This document shows positions 12,861 through 22,312 of a DNA stretch of 64,000 bases, piece after piece. A model generated the notes under the pieces. That model saw nothing but the letters and a program-made list of their open reading frames with translations, was not told the origin of the DNA and did not search any database. Location: assembly GCF_900168055.1 (NCBI RefSeq), contig NZ_FUYS01000010.1:1-64000 (forward strand), read 5' to 3'. The translations under genes and the position numbers were made by a program. Position 1 is the stretch's first letter; every line of letters begins with the position of its first letter. The stretch is from Parapedobacter luteus (GTDB lineage: Bacteria; Bacteroidota; Bacteroidia; Sphingobacteriales; Sphingobacteriaceae).

Positions 12861-13463
12861 ATGCGCGCGCTGATTATTGTGGATATCCAGCACGATTTTC
12901 TTCCAGGCGGAGCGCTAGCCGTGCCACGCGGGAATGAAATCGTGCCCCTGGTTAACCGCATCCAGCAAGACTTTGACGTCGTGGTTGCGACACAGGACTG
13001 GCATCCGGCGGGCCACAAAAGCTTCGCTTCGGCCCATCCAGGGCGTAATCCCTTTGAAAGCATCGATCTGGAGGGGTTAGAACAGACACTCTGGCCAGAT
13101 CATTGTGTGCAGGATACGGCGGGAGCACAGTTGAGCGACGCATTGGACACACGCCGTGTTGAGGCTATTTTCCGAAAAGGAACCGAATTATCCATAGACA
13201 GCTACAGTGGTTTTTTTGATAATGGAAAGCGCAAAAATACAGGTCTGGCTGGTTACCTGCATGATAAGGGGGTGACCGATGTAGCCGTGTGTGGCCTTGC
13301 TGCCGACTACTGCGTGTATTTCACAGCGATGGACGCCTTGCAGTTGGGGTTTGGCACCAGCATCGTTGCGGATGCTGTACGGCCGATTGATGAAGCCGGA
13401 TATATCGCCAAGCAAGCAACGTTCCTAGAGCATGGTGGGAGGCTGTTGGACGCTTCTGCCTAG
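12861..13463 (+). CDS. pncA: nicotinamidase/pyrazinamidase
   Basis: It hydrolyses nicotinamide to nicotinate and ammonia in the NAD salvage pathway. The 200-residue length is typical. The catalytic triad is D8 (IIVDIQ), K106 (FRKGT) and C151 (GLAADYCV), with metal ligands expected at D46/H48 (DWHPAG) and nearby histidines (H52, H81). The start directly precedes the first beta strand. It lies 11 bases after the DUF1080 gene and may be read from the same promoter, with no obvious functional link. Confidence 0.95.
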   Translation: MRALIIVDIQHDFLPGGALAVPRGNEIVPLVNRIQQDFDVVVATQDWHPAGHKSFASAHPGRNPFESIDLEGLEQTLWPDHCVQDTAGAQLSDALDTRRVEAIFRKGTELSIDSYSGFFDNGKRKNTGLAGYLHDKGVTDVAVCGLAADYCVYFTAMDALQLGFGTSIVADAVRPIDEAGYIAKQATFLEHGGRLLDASA

Positions 13464-13623
13464 AAGCGCCGCCCCCAGCTTAAACCGGCGCTTTTGCCTA
13501 CCTTCGTAAACAAAATGCCCAAAATCGAGCGCGAGTATACCAAATTCTCAGTGCGCGTGGGGCATTGATTTAGCCACGTCGCCTTTTTTATCGATTGGCC
13601 TCGCTTAACCACGGTTTGAATAA

Positions 13624-13631
13624 TATATTTG
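13624..13631 (+). promoter_or_regulatory. -7 box of the TetR-type gene
   Basis: TATATTTG matches TAnnTTTG and lies 13 bases before the first ATG at 13645. No TTG is seen at the proper -33 distance. Confidence 0.5.
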
Positions 13632-13644
13632 CGTTCTATTTTGC

Positions 13645-14196
13645 ATGAATGCCATGATAAAGCAAAAAGTAGAGAGTAGAAAGGAAAAAATATTGCGTGA
13701 GGCACTCTTATTGTTTGCTGAAAAAGGCTACATGGATACCTCTACGAAGATTATCGCTCAGCGGGCGGGGGTTTCTGAAGCGCTTATATTTAAACATTTT
13801 GGCAATAAAGACAACCTGCTGTTTTATTTGATCAAATCGGGATATAGGCGAGTGTTGCAGCATCATCGGGGAATGCTTACCTATCGCGATGCCAAAAGCT
13901 TTTTGCGCAGCATGATTAACCTGCCCCGTGAATTGGTCAATGAAGAGCCTTTGTTTTGGAAGTTGCAAGAACGTCTATCCCATCACGAATTTTCGCGGCA
14001 GCAGCATGAGCTTTTCATGAAACCGGTATATCCTACCATTCAACGGGCGTTTGCGGAATTGGGGTATGAAAAACCGGCATTGGAGACGCAACTCCTCTTG
14101 TTAATCATCGAAATTTTATGGAAGAAGGAAGCCAACGGGGATTTGACCAATTCGGCTGAGTTGGCAAAATTGCTGGAAGCGAAATACGGATTGTAA
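13645..14196 (+). CDS. TetR/AcrR-family transcriptional regulator
   Basis: The 183-residue protein has an N-terminal TetR helix-turn-helix (about 12-58: ILREALLLFAEKGYMDTS, IAQRAGVSEALIFKHFGNKD) followed by an all-helical ligand domain with no identifiable pocket. A second in-frame ATG at 13654 could also serve. It stands alone, downstream of pncA and upstream of the GH3 gene, so its target is not evident; self-regulation is usual in the family. Confidence 0.9.
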   Translation: MNAMIKQKVESRKEKILREALLLFAEKGYMDTSTKIIAQRAGVSEALIFKHFGNKDNLLFYLIKSGYRRVLQHHRGMLTYRDAKSFLRSMINLPRELVNEEPLFWKLQERLSHHEFSRQQHELFMKPVYPTIQRAFAELGYEKPALETQLLLLIIEILWKKEANGDLTNSAELAKLLEAKYGL

Positions 14197-14271
14197 CCGG
14201 GTAGGCAGGGAATGGTAGGGGGGTATCATGTTGTCACGTCATCGGTATTGTTTTTGTAGGTTTAGCTAAAT

Positions 14272-15987
14272 ATGCTCAGAAAAGCGCTTGTTGCATCTGG
14301 TCTCATCTTATCATTACAGCTTACGTTATCAGCTCAGCAACGTGATGCTTTTATTCCGTTCATCAATGCGCAGCACAGATGGGTCGATTCGGTCTTTAAT
14401 ACGCTAAGCGCCCGAGATAAGGTTGCTCAACTGTTTATGGTCCGTGCGCATAGCGATTTAGGGCAACGGTATATTGACTCCGTAGCTGGAGTAATTCAGC
14501 GTGAACAATTGGGTGGAATTGTGTTATTCCAAGGTGGGCCAGTGCGCCACGCGCAGGTAATCAACCGATACCAACGGCTTTCAAAAGTACCGTTGCTTGT
14601 TGCGTTTGACGGTGAATGGGGACTGGGAATGCGCTTAGCAGACTCTACCATTTCTTTTCCCTATCAAATGGCCTTGGGAGCAATTCAAAATGAGGCCTTA
14701 ATATATCAAATGGGGCTGGAGGTCGCACGGGACTTTAAACGATTGGGAATGAATGTCAACTTCGCTCCGGTAGTAGATATCAACAACAATCCGCGTAATC
14801 CGGTTATTAACTTTCGATCGTTTGGTGAAGACAAGCAAAATGTGACCCGCAAAGGGCTGGCTTATATGCGTGGAATGATGGATGGCGGCCTGCTCACGAC
14901 GCTAAAGCACTTTCCGGGACACGGTGACACCGACGTAGATTCGCACTATGACTTACCACGGCTGACCTTTACTGCCGGGCGACTGGATTCGTTGGAGATG
15001 TACCCTTTTCGTGAATTGATCAAGGCCGGCGCTCCAGGTGTCATGGTGGCTCACATGAATATACCAAGCTTGGACAAGACGCCAAACTTACCCTCTTCCT
15101 TGTCTCATCATATCATTACCAATGTGTTGAAGAAGCGATTTGGTTTCCAAGGTCTTACATTTACCGATGCCATGGATATGAGGGGCGTGGTCAAGCACTT
15201 TCGAAACGGTGAAGCAGATGTGAGGGCCATCATTGCGGGCAACGATGTCCTCGAACTTTCGGAAAACAGCGGGCGAGCTATCAATTTGGTATTGCAGGCA
15301 ATCAAACAAGGGCGTCTATCGCAGCAAGATATCGATACCCGCGTCAAAAAGATTCTGGCCGCCAAGTATTGGCTTGGCCTGGACAATCAGCAGCAACGTA
15401 CGGTAAACTTGACCAACCTATATCGTGATATCAACAGACCTCAGACCGAAGCGCTTAATCAGCGCTTGGCAGATGCTTCCGTGACATTGCTGAAAAGTGA
15501 TAGCTTAATTAAGGCTTTGGACTATACCAAGCGAACAGCAGTAATCTGTATCGGATTGACGCAGATTTCGGAATTTCAAAACATGCTTGGATGGCGTTTT
15601 GATAATAACATGTTTTACGTACTATCGCCGCAGGCGACGGCAGATGATGTGGCGGCGGTGGCTAATGAACTAAGTAGCTATAGCCAGGTCATCGTCGCCT
15701 TGCACGACAATCGCATTCGTCCGAGAAGTACATTGAATTACAACGGGACCGTACGTTTATTTATTAATGAACTGGCCAACATGAATAGCGTTTTTTGCTT
15801 ATTCGCCAATCCATACAGCCTTGCGGGATTACCGGGCATCGAACAAGCAAAAACCATTCTTGTCTGTTATCAAAATGACGATATCATGCAACGGGCTGCA
15901 GCGAAGGTCATCCTCAAAAGGTTGAATCCTACAGGAAGGCTGCCGGTTACTGTCAATTCATTTTTCCGCTACGGCGATGGCAAATGA
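14272..15987 (+). CDS. secreted GH3 beta-N-acetylhexosaminidase (NagZ-like)
   Basis: Predicted to remove terminal N-acetylglucosamine from muropeptides or other glycans in the periplasm. A signal peptide (about 1-21, ending SAQ) precedes the GH3 barrel. The NagZ signature KHFPGHGDT is at 212-220, with H218 as the expected acid/base; the nucleophile Asp299 is in FTDAMDM. The C-terminal alpha/beta domain ends in GRLPVTVNSFFRYGDGK. Many Bacteroidota homologues continue from this RYGDG linker into a serine beta-lactamase-like domain; this 571-residue protein stops there. It converges with the GHL10-type gene 25 bases away. Confidence 0.88.
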   Translation: MLRKALVASGLILSLQLTLSAQQRDAFIPFINAQHRWVDSVFNTLSARDKVAQLFMVRAHSDLGQRYIDSVAGVIQREQLGGIVLFQGGPVRHAQVINRYQRLSKVPLLVAFDGEWGLGMRLADSTISFPYQMALGAIQNEALIYQMGLEVARDFKRLGMNVNFAPVVDINNNPRNPVINFRSFGEDKQNVTRKGLAYMRGMMDGGLLTTLKHFPGHGDTDVDSHYDLPRLTFTAGRLDSLEMYPFRELIKAGAPGVMVAHMNIPSLDKTPNLPSSLSHHIITNVLKKRFGFQGLTFTDAMDMRGVVKHFRNGEADVRAIIAGNDVLELSENSGRAINLVLQAIKQGRLSQQDIDTRVKKILAAKYWLGLDNQQQRTVNLTNLYRDINRPQTEALNQRLADASVTLLKSDSLIKALDYTKRTAVICIGLTQISEFQNMLGWRFDNNMFYVLSPQATADDVAAVANELSSYSQVIVALHDNRIRPRSTLNYNGTVRLFINELANMNSVFCLFANPYSLAGLPGIEQAKTILVCYQNDDIMQRAAAKVILKRLNPTGRLPVTVNSFFRYGDGK

Positions 15988-16011
15988 AATTGCGTCATTG
16001 TACGTTGTGCG

Positions 16012-17571
16012 TTACTCGATATATATTTCCCGTACATTGGAAGGAAGGCTTTCATTTTTTAGCCGGTCTATCGCAGTAACCACATAGCGGTAGTGCCCAT
16101 TCCGACGGACCATATTGTCGGTATAGGTCAGTTGGTTCTTATCGTAGGTAATATGCAGAATATGTTGGGGGTTGCTTAAATCAAGTTCTTCGCCCTCATT
16201 GAAACGGTATACAACATAGCCATATGCCTCATCGCCATCTGCGGCTGGAGCAGCCGGTTGCCAATGTAAAGTGACGGATGCCGGATTTTTCGAGGTCTGC
16301 GCCAGCAGGCCAAAGGGAGGCTCTGGTGGGACACTGTCCAGCCAGGGCATGCTTGGGGGCAATGACTTATAGCGATACAGGTTATATTGCAACGAATCGC
16401 GGAGCCCCGCAGCGTTATTGGCAATATGTTTTGAACTGTAATAAATGCTTCCCTGAGCGTTGGCATGTTGCCTGGCATACCGAACCTGATTGGGGATTTG
16501 ACTGCGATCGCGCCAACCTTCCCGGTTTTCGTTGGCACGATAGGCAGCATGGCCGACATAGAAATGCCTGCCGTTTGTATGCTGGCTCCACCAATCGGCC
16601 AGCACCTCATAAGGAGCATTCGGATTGCCAAAAGGGAAATAGATTTGCGGGTTGATGTAATCTATCCAACCCTCTTCGAGCCACGTCAGTGCATCGGCAT
16701 ATAACTGGCGATATCCACTTAGTCCTGATGATGCAGAGCCAAGCGGATGGTCCTTTTTGTTGTCCCAAATACCGAATGGGCTAATCCCAAACTTGATGTA
16801 CTTCTTTGTGCTGCGGATACTGTCTGATACCATTTGGATCAGCAGGTTGACATTATTGCGGCGCCAATCGGCGATATTGCGAAAACCGTTTGGATACTGC
16901 TTGAATGTTTCGGCATCAGGTATCGTTTTGCCACCTTCGGGATAAGGGTAAAAGTAATCATCGAAATGGATCCCGTCGATATCATAATTGCGGACGACAT
17001 CCATGACAATACCTGTGATGTAATCTCTGACTTCGGGAATACCGGGGTTGAAGAGTTTTTTTCCACCGTAAACAAAAAACCAATTGGGTATCTGGCGGGT
17101 GATGTGGTCGCTCGTGGTGTTTGCAGATACCAGATCAAAGGTAGCCCGATAAGGGTTCATCCAGGCGTGCAGTTCCATGCCCCGTTTGTGCGCTTCGATA
17201 ATGGCAAATTCAAGTGGGTCATAGAAAGGGGAAGGCTGCTGTCCGGGCTTACCGGTAAGGAAACGACTCCAGGGTTCCTTGCTTTTCGCATAAAATGCAT
17301 CAGCCGAAGGTCGTATCTGCAGCATGATGGCATTGATGCCTGCCCGCTGGTGATTATTCAGCTGCTGAATAAGTTCCTGTTTTTGCTTTTCTACATCAAG
17401 ACCAGCGGCGGACGGCCAATCGATATTCACTACGGTGGCAATCCATACACCTCGAAGTTCACGTTTGGGCAGTATGTCCAAGGGCGGGTCGGCGCGACAA
17501 TAGCTAGCAGAGCAGGTAAGCAATAAGGTAATTGTAGTTAGGCAGCCAAGGTACACACGAATATAGCTCAT
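16012..17571 (-). CDS. GHL10/DUF187-type glycoside hydrolase with Fn3-like tail
   Basis: From ATG 17571 the protein has 519 residues. An export signal (about 1-25) contains a possible lipobox (LLTC). The main domain (about 35-390) matches the family-10-like glycosyl hydrolases of the YngK/DUF187 type: RELRGVWIATVVNIDWPS at the start, then MLQIRPSADAFY, ELHAWMNPYR and DIDGIHFDDYFYPYP. The C-terminal 90 residues resemble a fibronectin type III module (SVTLHWQPA, YVVYRFNEGE). Substrate is not established for most members; cell-wall or exopolysaccharide glycans have been proposed. A TTG two codons upstream is an alternative start. Confidence 0.88.
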   Translation of the reverse strand: MSYIRVYLGCLTTITLLLTCSASYCRADPPLDILPKRELRGVWIATVVNIDWPSAAGLDVEKQKQELIQQLNNHQRAGINAIMLQIRPSADAFYAKSKEPWSRFLTGKPGQQPSPFYDPLEFAIIEAHKRGMELHAWMNPYRATFDLVSANTTSDHITRQIPNWFFVYGGKKLFNPGIPEVRDYITGIVMDVVRNYDIDGIHFDDYFYPYPEGGKTIPDAETFKQYPNGFRNIADWRRNNVNLLIQMVSDSIRSTKKYIKFGISPFGIWDNKKDHPLGSASSGLSGYRQLYADALTWLEEGWIDYINPQIYFPFGNPNAPYEVLADWWSQHTNGRHFYVGHAAYRANENREGWRDRSQIPNQVRYARQHANAQGSIYYSSKHIANNAAGLRDSLQYNLYRYKSLPPSMPWLDSVPPEPPFGLLAQTSKNPASVTLHWQPAAPAADGDEAYGYVVYRFNEGEELDLSNPQHILHITYDKNQLTYTDNMVRRNGHYRYVVTAIDRLKNESLPSNVREIYIE

Positions 17572-17730
17572 TTCCAATGTCGTAATCCGCGGTAAAGATA
17601 GGAAAAAATCGGATTTACAGCTATGCCTATAGACGGCTCGCGGTTGCGCAGGTAGCAGCCTCCCTTATAGCCTATATGTGATCGTTATGTGAATATCGTC
17701 CGACTTTCGGTAAAGCAGGAATAAAAGCGA

Positions 17731-17738
17731 TACCTTTG
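17731..17738 (+). promoter_or_regulatory. -7 box, L-serine dehydratase promoter
   Basis: TACCTTTG matches TAnnTTTG and lies 27 bases before the start codon at 17766. No clear TTG lies 19-21 bases upstream (TTTCGG occurs there). Confidence 0.6.
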
Positions 17739-17765
17739 CAATGTATGCATAATTAACTTGTTGCG

Positions 17766-19190
17766 ATGATGAAGGAGCAAATCTCCGTGTTTGACATGTT
17801 TAAGATTGGTATAGGCCCATCAAGTTCGCATACGCTTGGCCCCTGGCGTGCCGCTCAGCGATTCACGCAGTACCTGGTGCAAAGCGGTTTGCTTGAACAG
17901 ACGACGGCTATCCACATTCTGCTTTACGGTTCGTTGGCGAAGACGGGTATAGGGCATGGTACTGATGTAGCCGTTTTGTTGGGACTCAGTGGCGATGATC
18001 CGGAGACATTTGCCGTTGATCGGGTAGCTACCAAGGTGGCCGACATCAGGCAGAAGGGGCGGTTAGTGTTGGGCGGCTTTCACGAAATACCATTTTCTTA
18101 TACCGATGACCTGTTGTTCCTATATGCCGAAAGCCTCCCGTATCATCCTAATGCGGTGACCTTTCAGGCGCTCTTAGCCAATGGCACCGCTGTCAGTGAA
18201 ACCTATTATTCTATCGGTGGTGGATTTGTAGTGAAAGAAGGTGAGCATGATCATAAACAGGAAGTCGACCTACCATTCCCCATACAGAATGCAAAGGAAT
18301 TGCTGCTATGGTGCATCCGTACCGGACTAAAGATTTCCGAATTGGTATTGGAAAATGAACAGGCATGGCGCCCAGAAGGGGAGACGAAAGCAGGGATTCT
18401 TCGGATATTTACCACCATACGTGATTGCATCTACCGCGGATGCCATACGACGGGCATACTGCCGGGCGGGTTGCTTGTCGATCGCCGTGCTTATAAGCTT
18501 AACAAGCGTTTGATTGCCGGGCGGTCCTATTCTGATTATGAAAGTTGGGTCGCAGCCATCCGTGCCGGTGGCGGCAGTTTTCAGTATACATTGGACTGGG
18601 TAAGTTGCTTTGCACTGGCCGTCAATGAAGAGAACGCTTCTTTTGGCCGTGTGGTCACCGCACCAACAAACGGCGCCGCGGGCGTAATACCGGCGGTGCT
18701 CCAATATTTTATTGTGTTCCACGATGGCTTAAATGAAGACCAGATTATCCGGTTTATTGCTACCGCCTCCGAAATTGGGAGCATTTTCAAAAAGGGAGCA
18801 ACCATCTCCGCAGCAATGGGTGGATGCCAAGCCGAGATAGGGGTGTCTTCTGCCATGGCTGCCGGCGCACTTACAGAACGTCTGGGCGGCTCGCAACGGC
18901 AAGTACTTATGGCTGCTGAAATCGCCATGGAGCATCATCTCGGTCTCACCTGTGATCCGATAGGGGGCCTTGTACAGATTCCCTGCATTGAACGCAATAC
19001 CATGGGGGCTATCAAAGCCATTACGGCTGCGCAACTGGCGCTGCAATCCAATCCGGATAAAGCCAAGGTAAGCCTCGATGCGGTAGTAAAAACAATGTGG
19101 GAAACGGCACAGGATATGAATGTGAAATACAAAGAAACGGCCGATGGCGGTTTAGCCGTCAATATCCCCCTGAGTTTGCCGGAATGCTAG
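17766..19190 (+). CDS. sdaA: L-serine ammonia-lyase (iron-sulfur, single chain)
   Basis: Converts L-serine to pyruvate and ammonia with a 4Fe-4S cluster. The 474-residue protein has both family domains fused: the beta domain ([21 protein letters not shown] at the N-terminus) and the alpha domain ([15 protein letters not shown] near 300, [16 protein letters not shown], and [19 protein letters not shown]). Three conserved Cys that fit cluster ligands are visible in the last two blocks. Met1 and Met2 are both possible starts. Confidence 0.96.
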   Translation: MMKEQISVFDMFKIGIGPSSSHTLGPWRAAQRFTQYLVQSGLLEQTTAIHILLYGSLAKTGIGHGTDVAVLLGLSGDDPETFAVDRVATKVADIRQKGRLVLGGFHEIPFSYTDDLLFLYAESLPYHPNAVTFQALLANGTAVSETYYSIGGGFVVKEGEHDHKQEVDLPFPIQNAKELLLWCIRTGLKISELVLENEQAWRPEGETKAGILRIFTTIRDCIYRGCHTTGILPGGLLVDRRAYKLNKRLIAGRSYSDYESWVAAIRAGGGSFQYTLDWVSCFALAVNEENASFGRVVTAPTNGAAGVIPAVLQYFIVFHDGLNEDQIIRFIATASEIGSIFKKGATISAAMGGCQAEIGVSSAMAAGALTERLGGSQRQVLMAAEIAMEHHLGLTCDPIGGLVQIPCIERNTMGAIKAITAAQLALQSNPDKAKVSLDAVVKTMWETAQDMNVKYKETADGGLAVNIPLSLPEC

Positions 19191-19248
19191 CACTCAAAAT
19201 GTACAAATTTTTAGGAACATTTCTGTCTTTTTTGCCGTACTTTGTGCT

Positions 19249-20091
19249 ATGCCGCTTTTCATCAGTTCAATCGCTTCTGGCAGCAATGGCAATTGCTATT
19301 TCGTCGGCAACGGACGTGAGGCCATCTTAGTAGATGCTGGGATTTCCTGCCGTGAGATCGAAAAGCGAATGGCGAGACAGGGGCTGCCTATGCAACAGGT
19401 GAAGGCTATTTTTGTTTCCCATGAACATACCGATCATGTCAAGGGATTGAGTGTGCTTGCAAACAAATATCAGCTTCCTGTGTTTCTCACAGATGGTACA
19501 CGGATGGCATGCAGGTTAGCCATACCTGACAGATTGCTGCATCCGCTTACGGATTTGCAGACCATCGGTATCGGCGGCTTGGCGGTTACGTCGTTTCGGA
19601 AATACCATGACGCGGCTGATCCCCATAGTTTCCTTGTTGAAGGTGAAGGATACACGGTAGGGGTTTTTACTGACATCGGCAGGGTATGCGAACGCGTTGA
19701 GGATTTCTTTGGGCGGTGTGATGCCGTTTTTCTTGAGGCCAACTATGATGTAGACATGTTAGCGCGCGGCCGTTATCCGTTTTTCTTGAAAAATCGGATT
19801 CGCAGCGGCTACGGTCACCTATCCAACGCGGAAGCATTGGAATTATTTATCAGGCAGCGTTCGCCACGATTGCGGCACCTGTTTTTGTCGCACCTTTCGC
19901 GGGATAATAATGATCCGGAGTTGGTATACAACTTGTTTGATGAACACCGGGCTGATACGGAAATTGTTGTTGCAGGGCGGTACGCAGAGACCGCTGTTTA
20001 TTATTTAGGCGAGCCACAGCCGGCTTCTTATACCCTATTTAGCCAAGATACGGCGATTTCGTATTCAAGATCACAACAGGTATCTGGTTAG
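19249..20091 (+). CDS. metallo-beta-lactamase-fold hydrolase (YycJ/WalJ-like)
   Basis: The 280-residue protein carries HEHTDH at 58-63, the two-metal motif of the fold, and the SSIASGSNGNCYFVG N-terminus typical of the YycJ/WalJ group, which are putative exonucleases or phosphodiesterases linked to cell-wall and DNA metabolism in Firmicutes. Further conserved stretches are YTVGVFTDIG and HLFLSHLSRDNNDPEL. There is no signal peptide. It follows sdaA by 58 bases on the same strand. Confidence 0.88.
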   Translation: MPLFISSIASGSNGNCYFVGNGREAILVDAGISCREIEKRMARQGLPMQQVKAIFVSHEHTDHVKGLSVLANKYQLPVFLTDGTRMACRLAIPDRLLHPLTDLQTIGIGGLAVTSFRKYHDAADPHSFLVEGEGYTVGVFTDIGRVCERVEDFFGRCDAVFLEANYDVDMLARGRYPFFLKNRIRSGYGHLSNAEALELFIRQRSPRLRHLFLSHLSRDNNDPELVYNLFDEHRADTEIVVAGRYAETAVYYLGEPQPASYTLFSQDTAISYSRSQQVSG

Positions 20092-20150
20092 TGTTGTGTT
20101 CGAAGTTTAAAGTATTTTTTTTTAGTTACGGATATTGATTGTTCTAACAT

Positions 20151-21605
20151 ATGTTGTTTAATCGTACTCGCCGTTCGGTAATTGGATTTTTGCCGGTGGT
20201 ATTGGTTGTTTCGATGCTGTTGATGGCCTCTTGCGCCAAGAACGAACCACGGCCAGGAGGGGAGGTCACCAATACGGAGGTTAATAAATGGATTGTCGAC
20301 TCGATGCGTTATTACTATTATTGGAATACCTCGATTCCTCAAGATAGAAACCTTAACTTTAATTCAAGCCCGCAAGCTTTTTTCGAGAGCTTGTTGAATA
20401 GGCCTGCAGACCGGTTCTCTTGGATTCAAAATGCGGAAGATTTAAGAAATGAACTCAGTGGAATTATAAAAACCAGCGGTTTGGGTTTTGGCTTCTTTAG
20501 AATCGGTGAAAGGGGGGCGGGTGCCGCTATTCGTTACGTACTTAAAGGGTCTCCCGCTGATTTGGCAGGAATCAAGCGTGGCGACATTTTTACACGCGTC
20601 AATGGAATTGAATTGACCGTGGATAGTGAAGGATATGTAGAAAACTATCAACCTCTGCAAGGCAACGAGCCCTTTACGCTTACAAGGGGCATTATCAATG
20701 GAAACGTTATCAGTGAAGGCGAAGAAATTTCGATAACTCCGGTTGAAAACTTCCAGGAGAAGGCGATACACATGGATTCCATATTAACCACAGCCAACGG
20801 AACAAAGGTAGCTTATTTATTTTACAACCGATTTTTGTCTAATCAAGCGCAAGAGCTTATTGACGCCTTTAATCGATTTAAAGCCGGAGGAGTTAGCGAA
20901 TTAATCATTGACGAGCGTTATAATGGCGGAGGGGATGTTGGCGTTGCATCGCTATTATCGGCATTGACTCATAAAGGCTTCAACATCAACAGTGATTTTA
21001 TCCGATATGAGTTCAATAACAATTTTAGGGATGCCGTATTGACTTACGCCGATTTGTTTGGTGCCGAAAATGGCAATGTAGTCAGCGCCAACAACTTGGG
21101 GTTGAGCCGGGTTTTTATTCTGGCGACCGGTAGTTCGGCATCTGCCAGCGAATTGGTAATCAACAACCTTAGGCCCTTTTTGGGAGCTGCCAATGTCGTC
21201 CATATCGGCGGTACCACCCGAGGTAAAGACGACGCATCCATTACCATTGTAAATTCTTCGCCGCGTTTTAAAGGCGAAAACGATTGGGGTATTCAACCGA
21301 TTGTGCTGAAATATAAAAACAGAAATGGCGAAGGCAATTTTGTTAATGGGCTAACTCCGACCTATGAAGTTGTTGAGACTGTTCCTTTTGCGCCAATGGG
21401 GTCTGCGGAAGATCCGTTGATCGGAAGCGCACTTGGCATTATCGATCCGAGCATGCGTTCGACGCTGAGCAGGCAAATGAGCGTGCAACGGCAACGGCTG
21501 GCCGCCGGCTTCGGTGAGTTGTCAAGGATGAATGAAAAGGTGTCGAATATAGTTCCGCTGGATGTCACCCATTCGCTGGACGGTGTCCCCCTAAAAATAA
21601 GATAG
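20151..21605 (+). CDS. S41-family C-terminal-processing-type protease, lipoprotein
   Basis: The 484-residue protein begins with a lipoprotein signal (lipobox MASC, Cys28). A PDZ-like segment (about 108-195; GSPADLAGIKRGDIFTRVNG) precedes the S41 core (about 215-390): LIIDERYNGGGD, the serine motif TGSSASASE (327-335), and the likely general-base Lys359 in RGKD. It is expected to be anchored in the envelope facing the periplasm or exterior. Its substrate is unknown. It converges with lipB 6 bases downstream. Confidence 0.92.
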   Translation: MLFNRTRRSVIGFLPVVLVVSMLLMASCAKNEPRPGGEVTNTEVNKWIVDSMRYYYYWNTSIPQDRNLNFNSSPQAFFESLLNRPADRFSWIQNAEDLRNELSGIIKTSGLGFGFFRIGERGAGAAIRYVLKGSPADLAGIKRGDIFTRVNGIELTVDSEGYVENYQPLQGNEPFTLTRGIINGNVISEGEEISITPVENFQEKAIHMDSILTTANGTKVAYLFYNRFLSNQAQELIDAFNRFKAGGVSELIIDERYNGGGDVGVASLLSALTHKGFNINSDFIRYEFNNNFRDAVLTYADLFGAENGNVVSANNLGLSRVFILATGSSASASELVINNLRPFLGAANVVHIGGTTRGKDDASITIVNSSPRFKGENDWGIQPIVLKYKNRNGEGNFVNGLTPTYEVVETVPFAPMGSAEDPLIGSALGIIDPSMRSTLSRQMSVQRQRLAAGFGELSRMNEKVSNIVPLDVTHSLDGVPLKIR

Positions 21606-21611
21606 TGGGGA

Positions 21612-22307
21612 TTACTCGATTTCCATCCCAAACAGCTCCGCAATATGATCCTTAAGGCGATCCTTTATCGCATTGATGTCTTGGGGTTTTCCCAATTCAC
21701 GTTGCATCGAAGTGACGTCTTTATCATCGATATTGCAGGGAATGATGTTGCCGAAATAAGTAAGGTCGGTATTGACATTAAAAGCGAAACCATGCATGGT
21801 CACCCAACGGCTGGCGCGTACGCCTAAAGCACAAATCTTGCGCGCACGGCCATTATCCGCATCTATCCATACGCCTGTATAACCTGGGTAACGCCCGGCT
21901 GTGATGCCATAATCGGCCAGTGTGCGGATGACCGCCTCTTCCAGGGTGCGGAGATAACGGTGGATGTCGGTAAAGAAATTATCGAGATCGAGAATAGGGT
22001 ACCCTACGATTTGCCCGGGACCGTGATAGGTGATATCGCCGCCCCGGTTTATCTTGTAAAACGTAGCTTGTTTCTCCTGTAACCCGCTTTCGTCCAATAA
22101 TAAGTTTTCAGGATTACCGCTTTTACCGAGCGTATACACATGGGGGTGCTCGGTGAAAATCAGGTGATTGATCGTCGGCGTTGCCAATCCTTCTTGCCGG
22201 TTGGCTGATTTTTGGCTTACCACTTGGGCAAAGAGGGCCTCCTGCCTATCCCAAGCGACCTGATAATCCAATAAGCCCCAATCTTCGAAAATGACTTTCT
22301 TGTTCAT
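21612..22307 (-). CDS. lipB: lipoyl(octanoyl) transferase
   Basis: LipB moves octanoate from acyl carrier protein to the lipoyl domains of 2-oxoacid dehydrogenases and the glycine cleavage H protein. The 231-residue protein shows RGGDITYHGPGQIVGYP, the catalytic Lys in RKICALGVRASRWVTMHG, and the conserved Cys in IIPCNI. It lies 5 bases after hflX. A GGAGG immediately touches the ATG with no spacer (TAAGGAGGATG); it is unlikely to work as a normal Shine-Dalgarno at that distance. Confidence 0.96.
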   Translation of the reverse strand: MNKKVIFEDWGLLDYQVAWDRQEALFAQVVSQKSANRQEGLATPTINHLIFTEHPHVYTLGKSGNPENLLLDESGLQEKQATFYKINRGGDITYHGPGQIVGYPILDLDNFFTDIHRYLRTLEEAVIRTLADYGITAGRYPGYTGVWIDADNGRARKICALGVRASRWVTMHGFAFNVNTDLTYFGNIIPCNIDDKDVTSMQRELGKPQDINAIKDRLKDHIAELFGMEIE

Positions 22308-22312
22308 CCTCC

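Noticed and set aside
13516-13569. A 17-codon frame (MPKIEREYTKFSVRVGH) behind a TACCTTCG box
   Set aside because: Too short, with an imperfect promoter and no known relative; probably chance.
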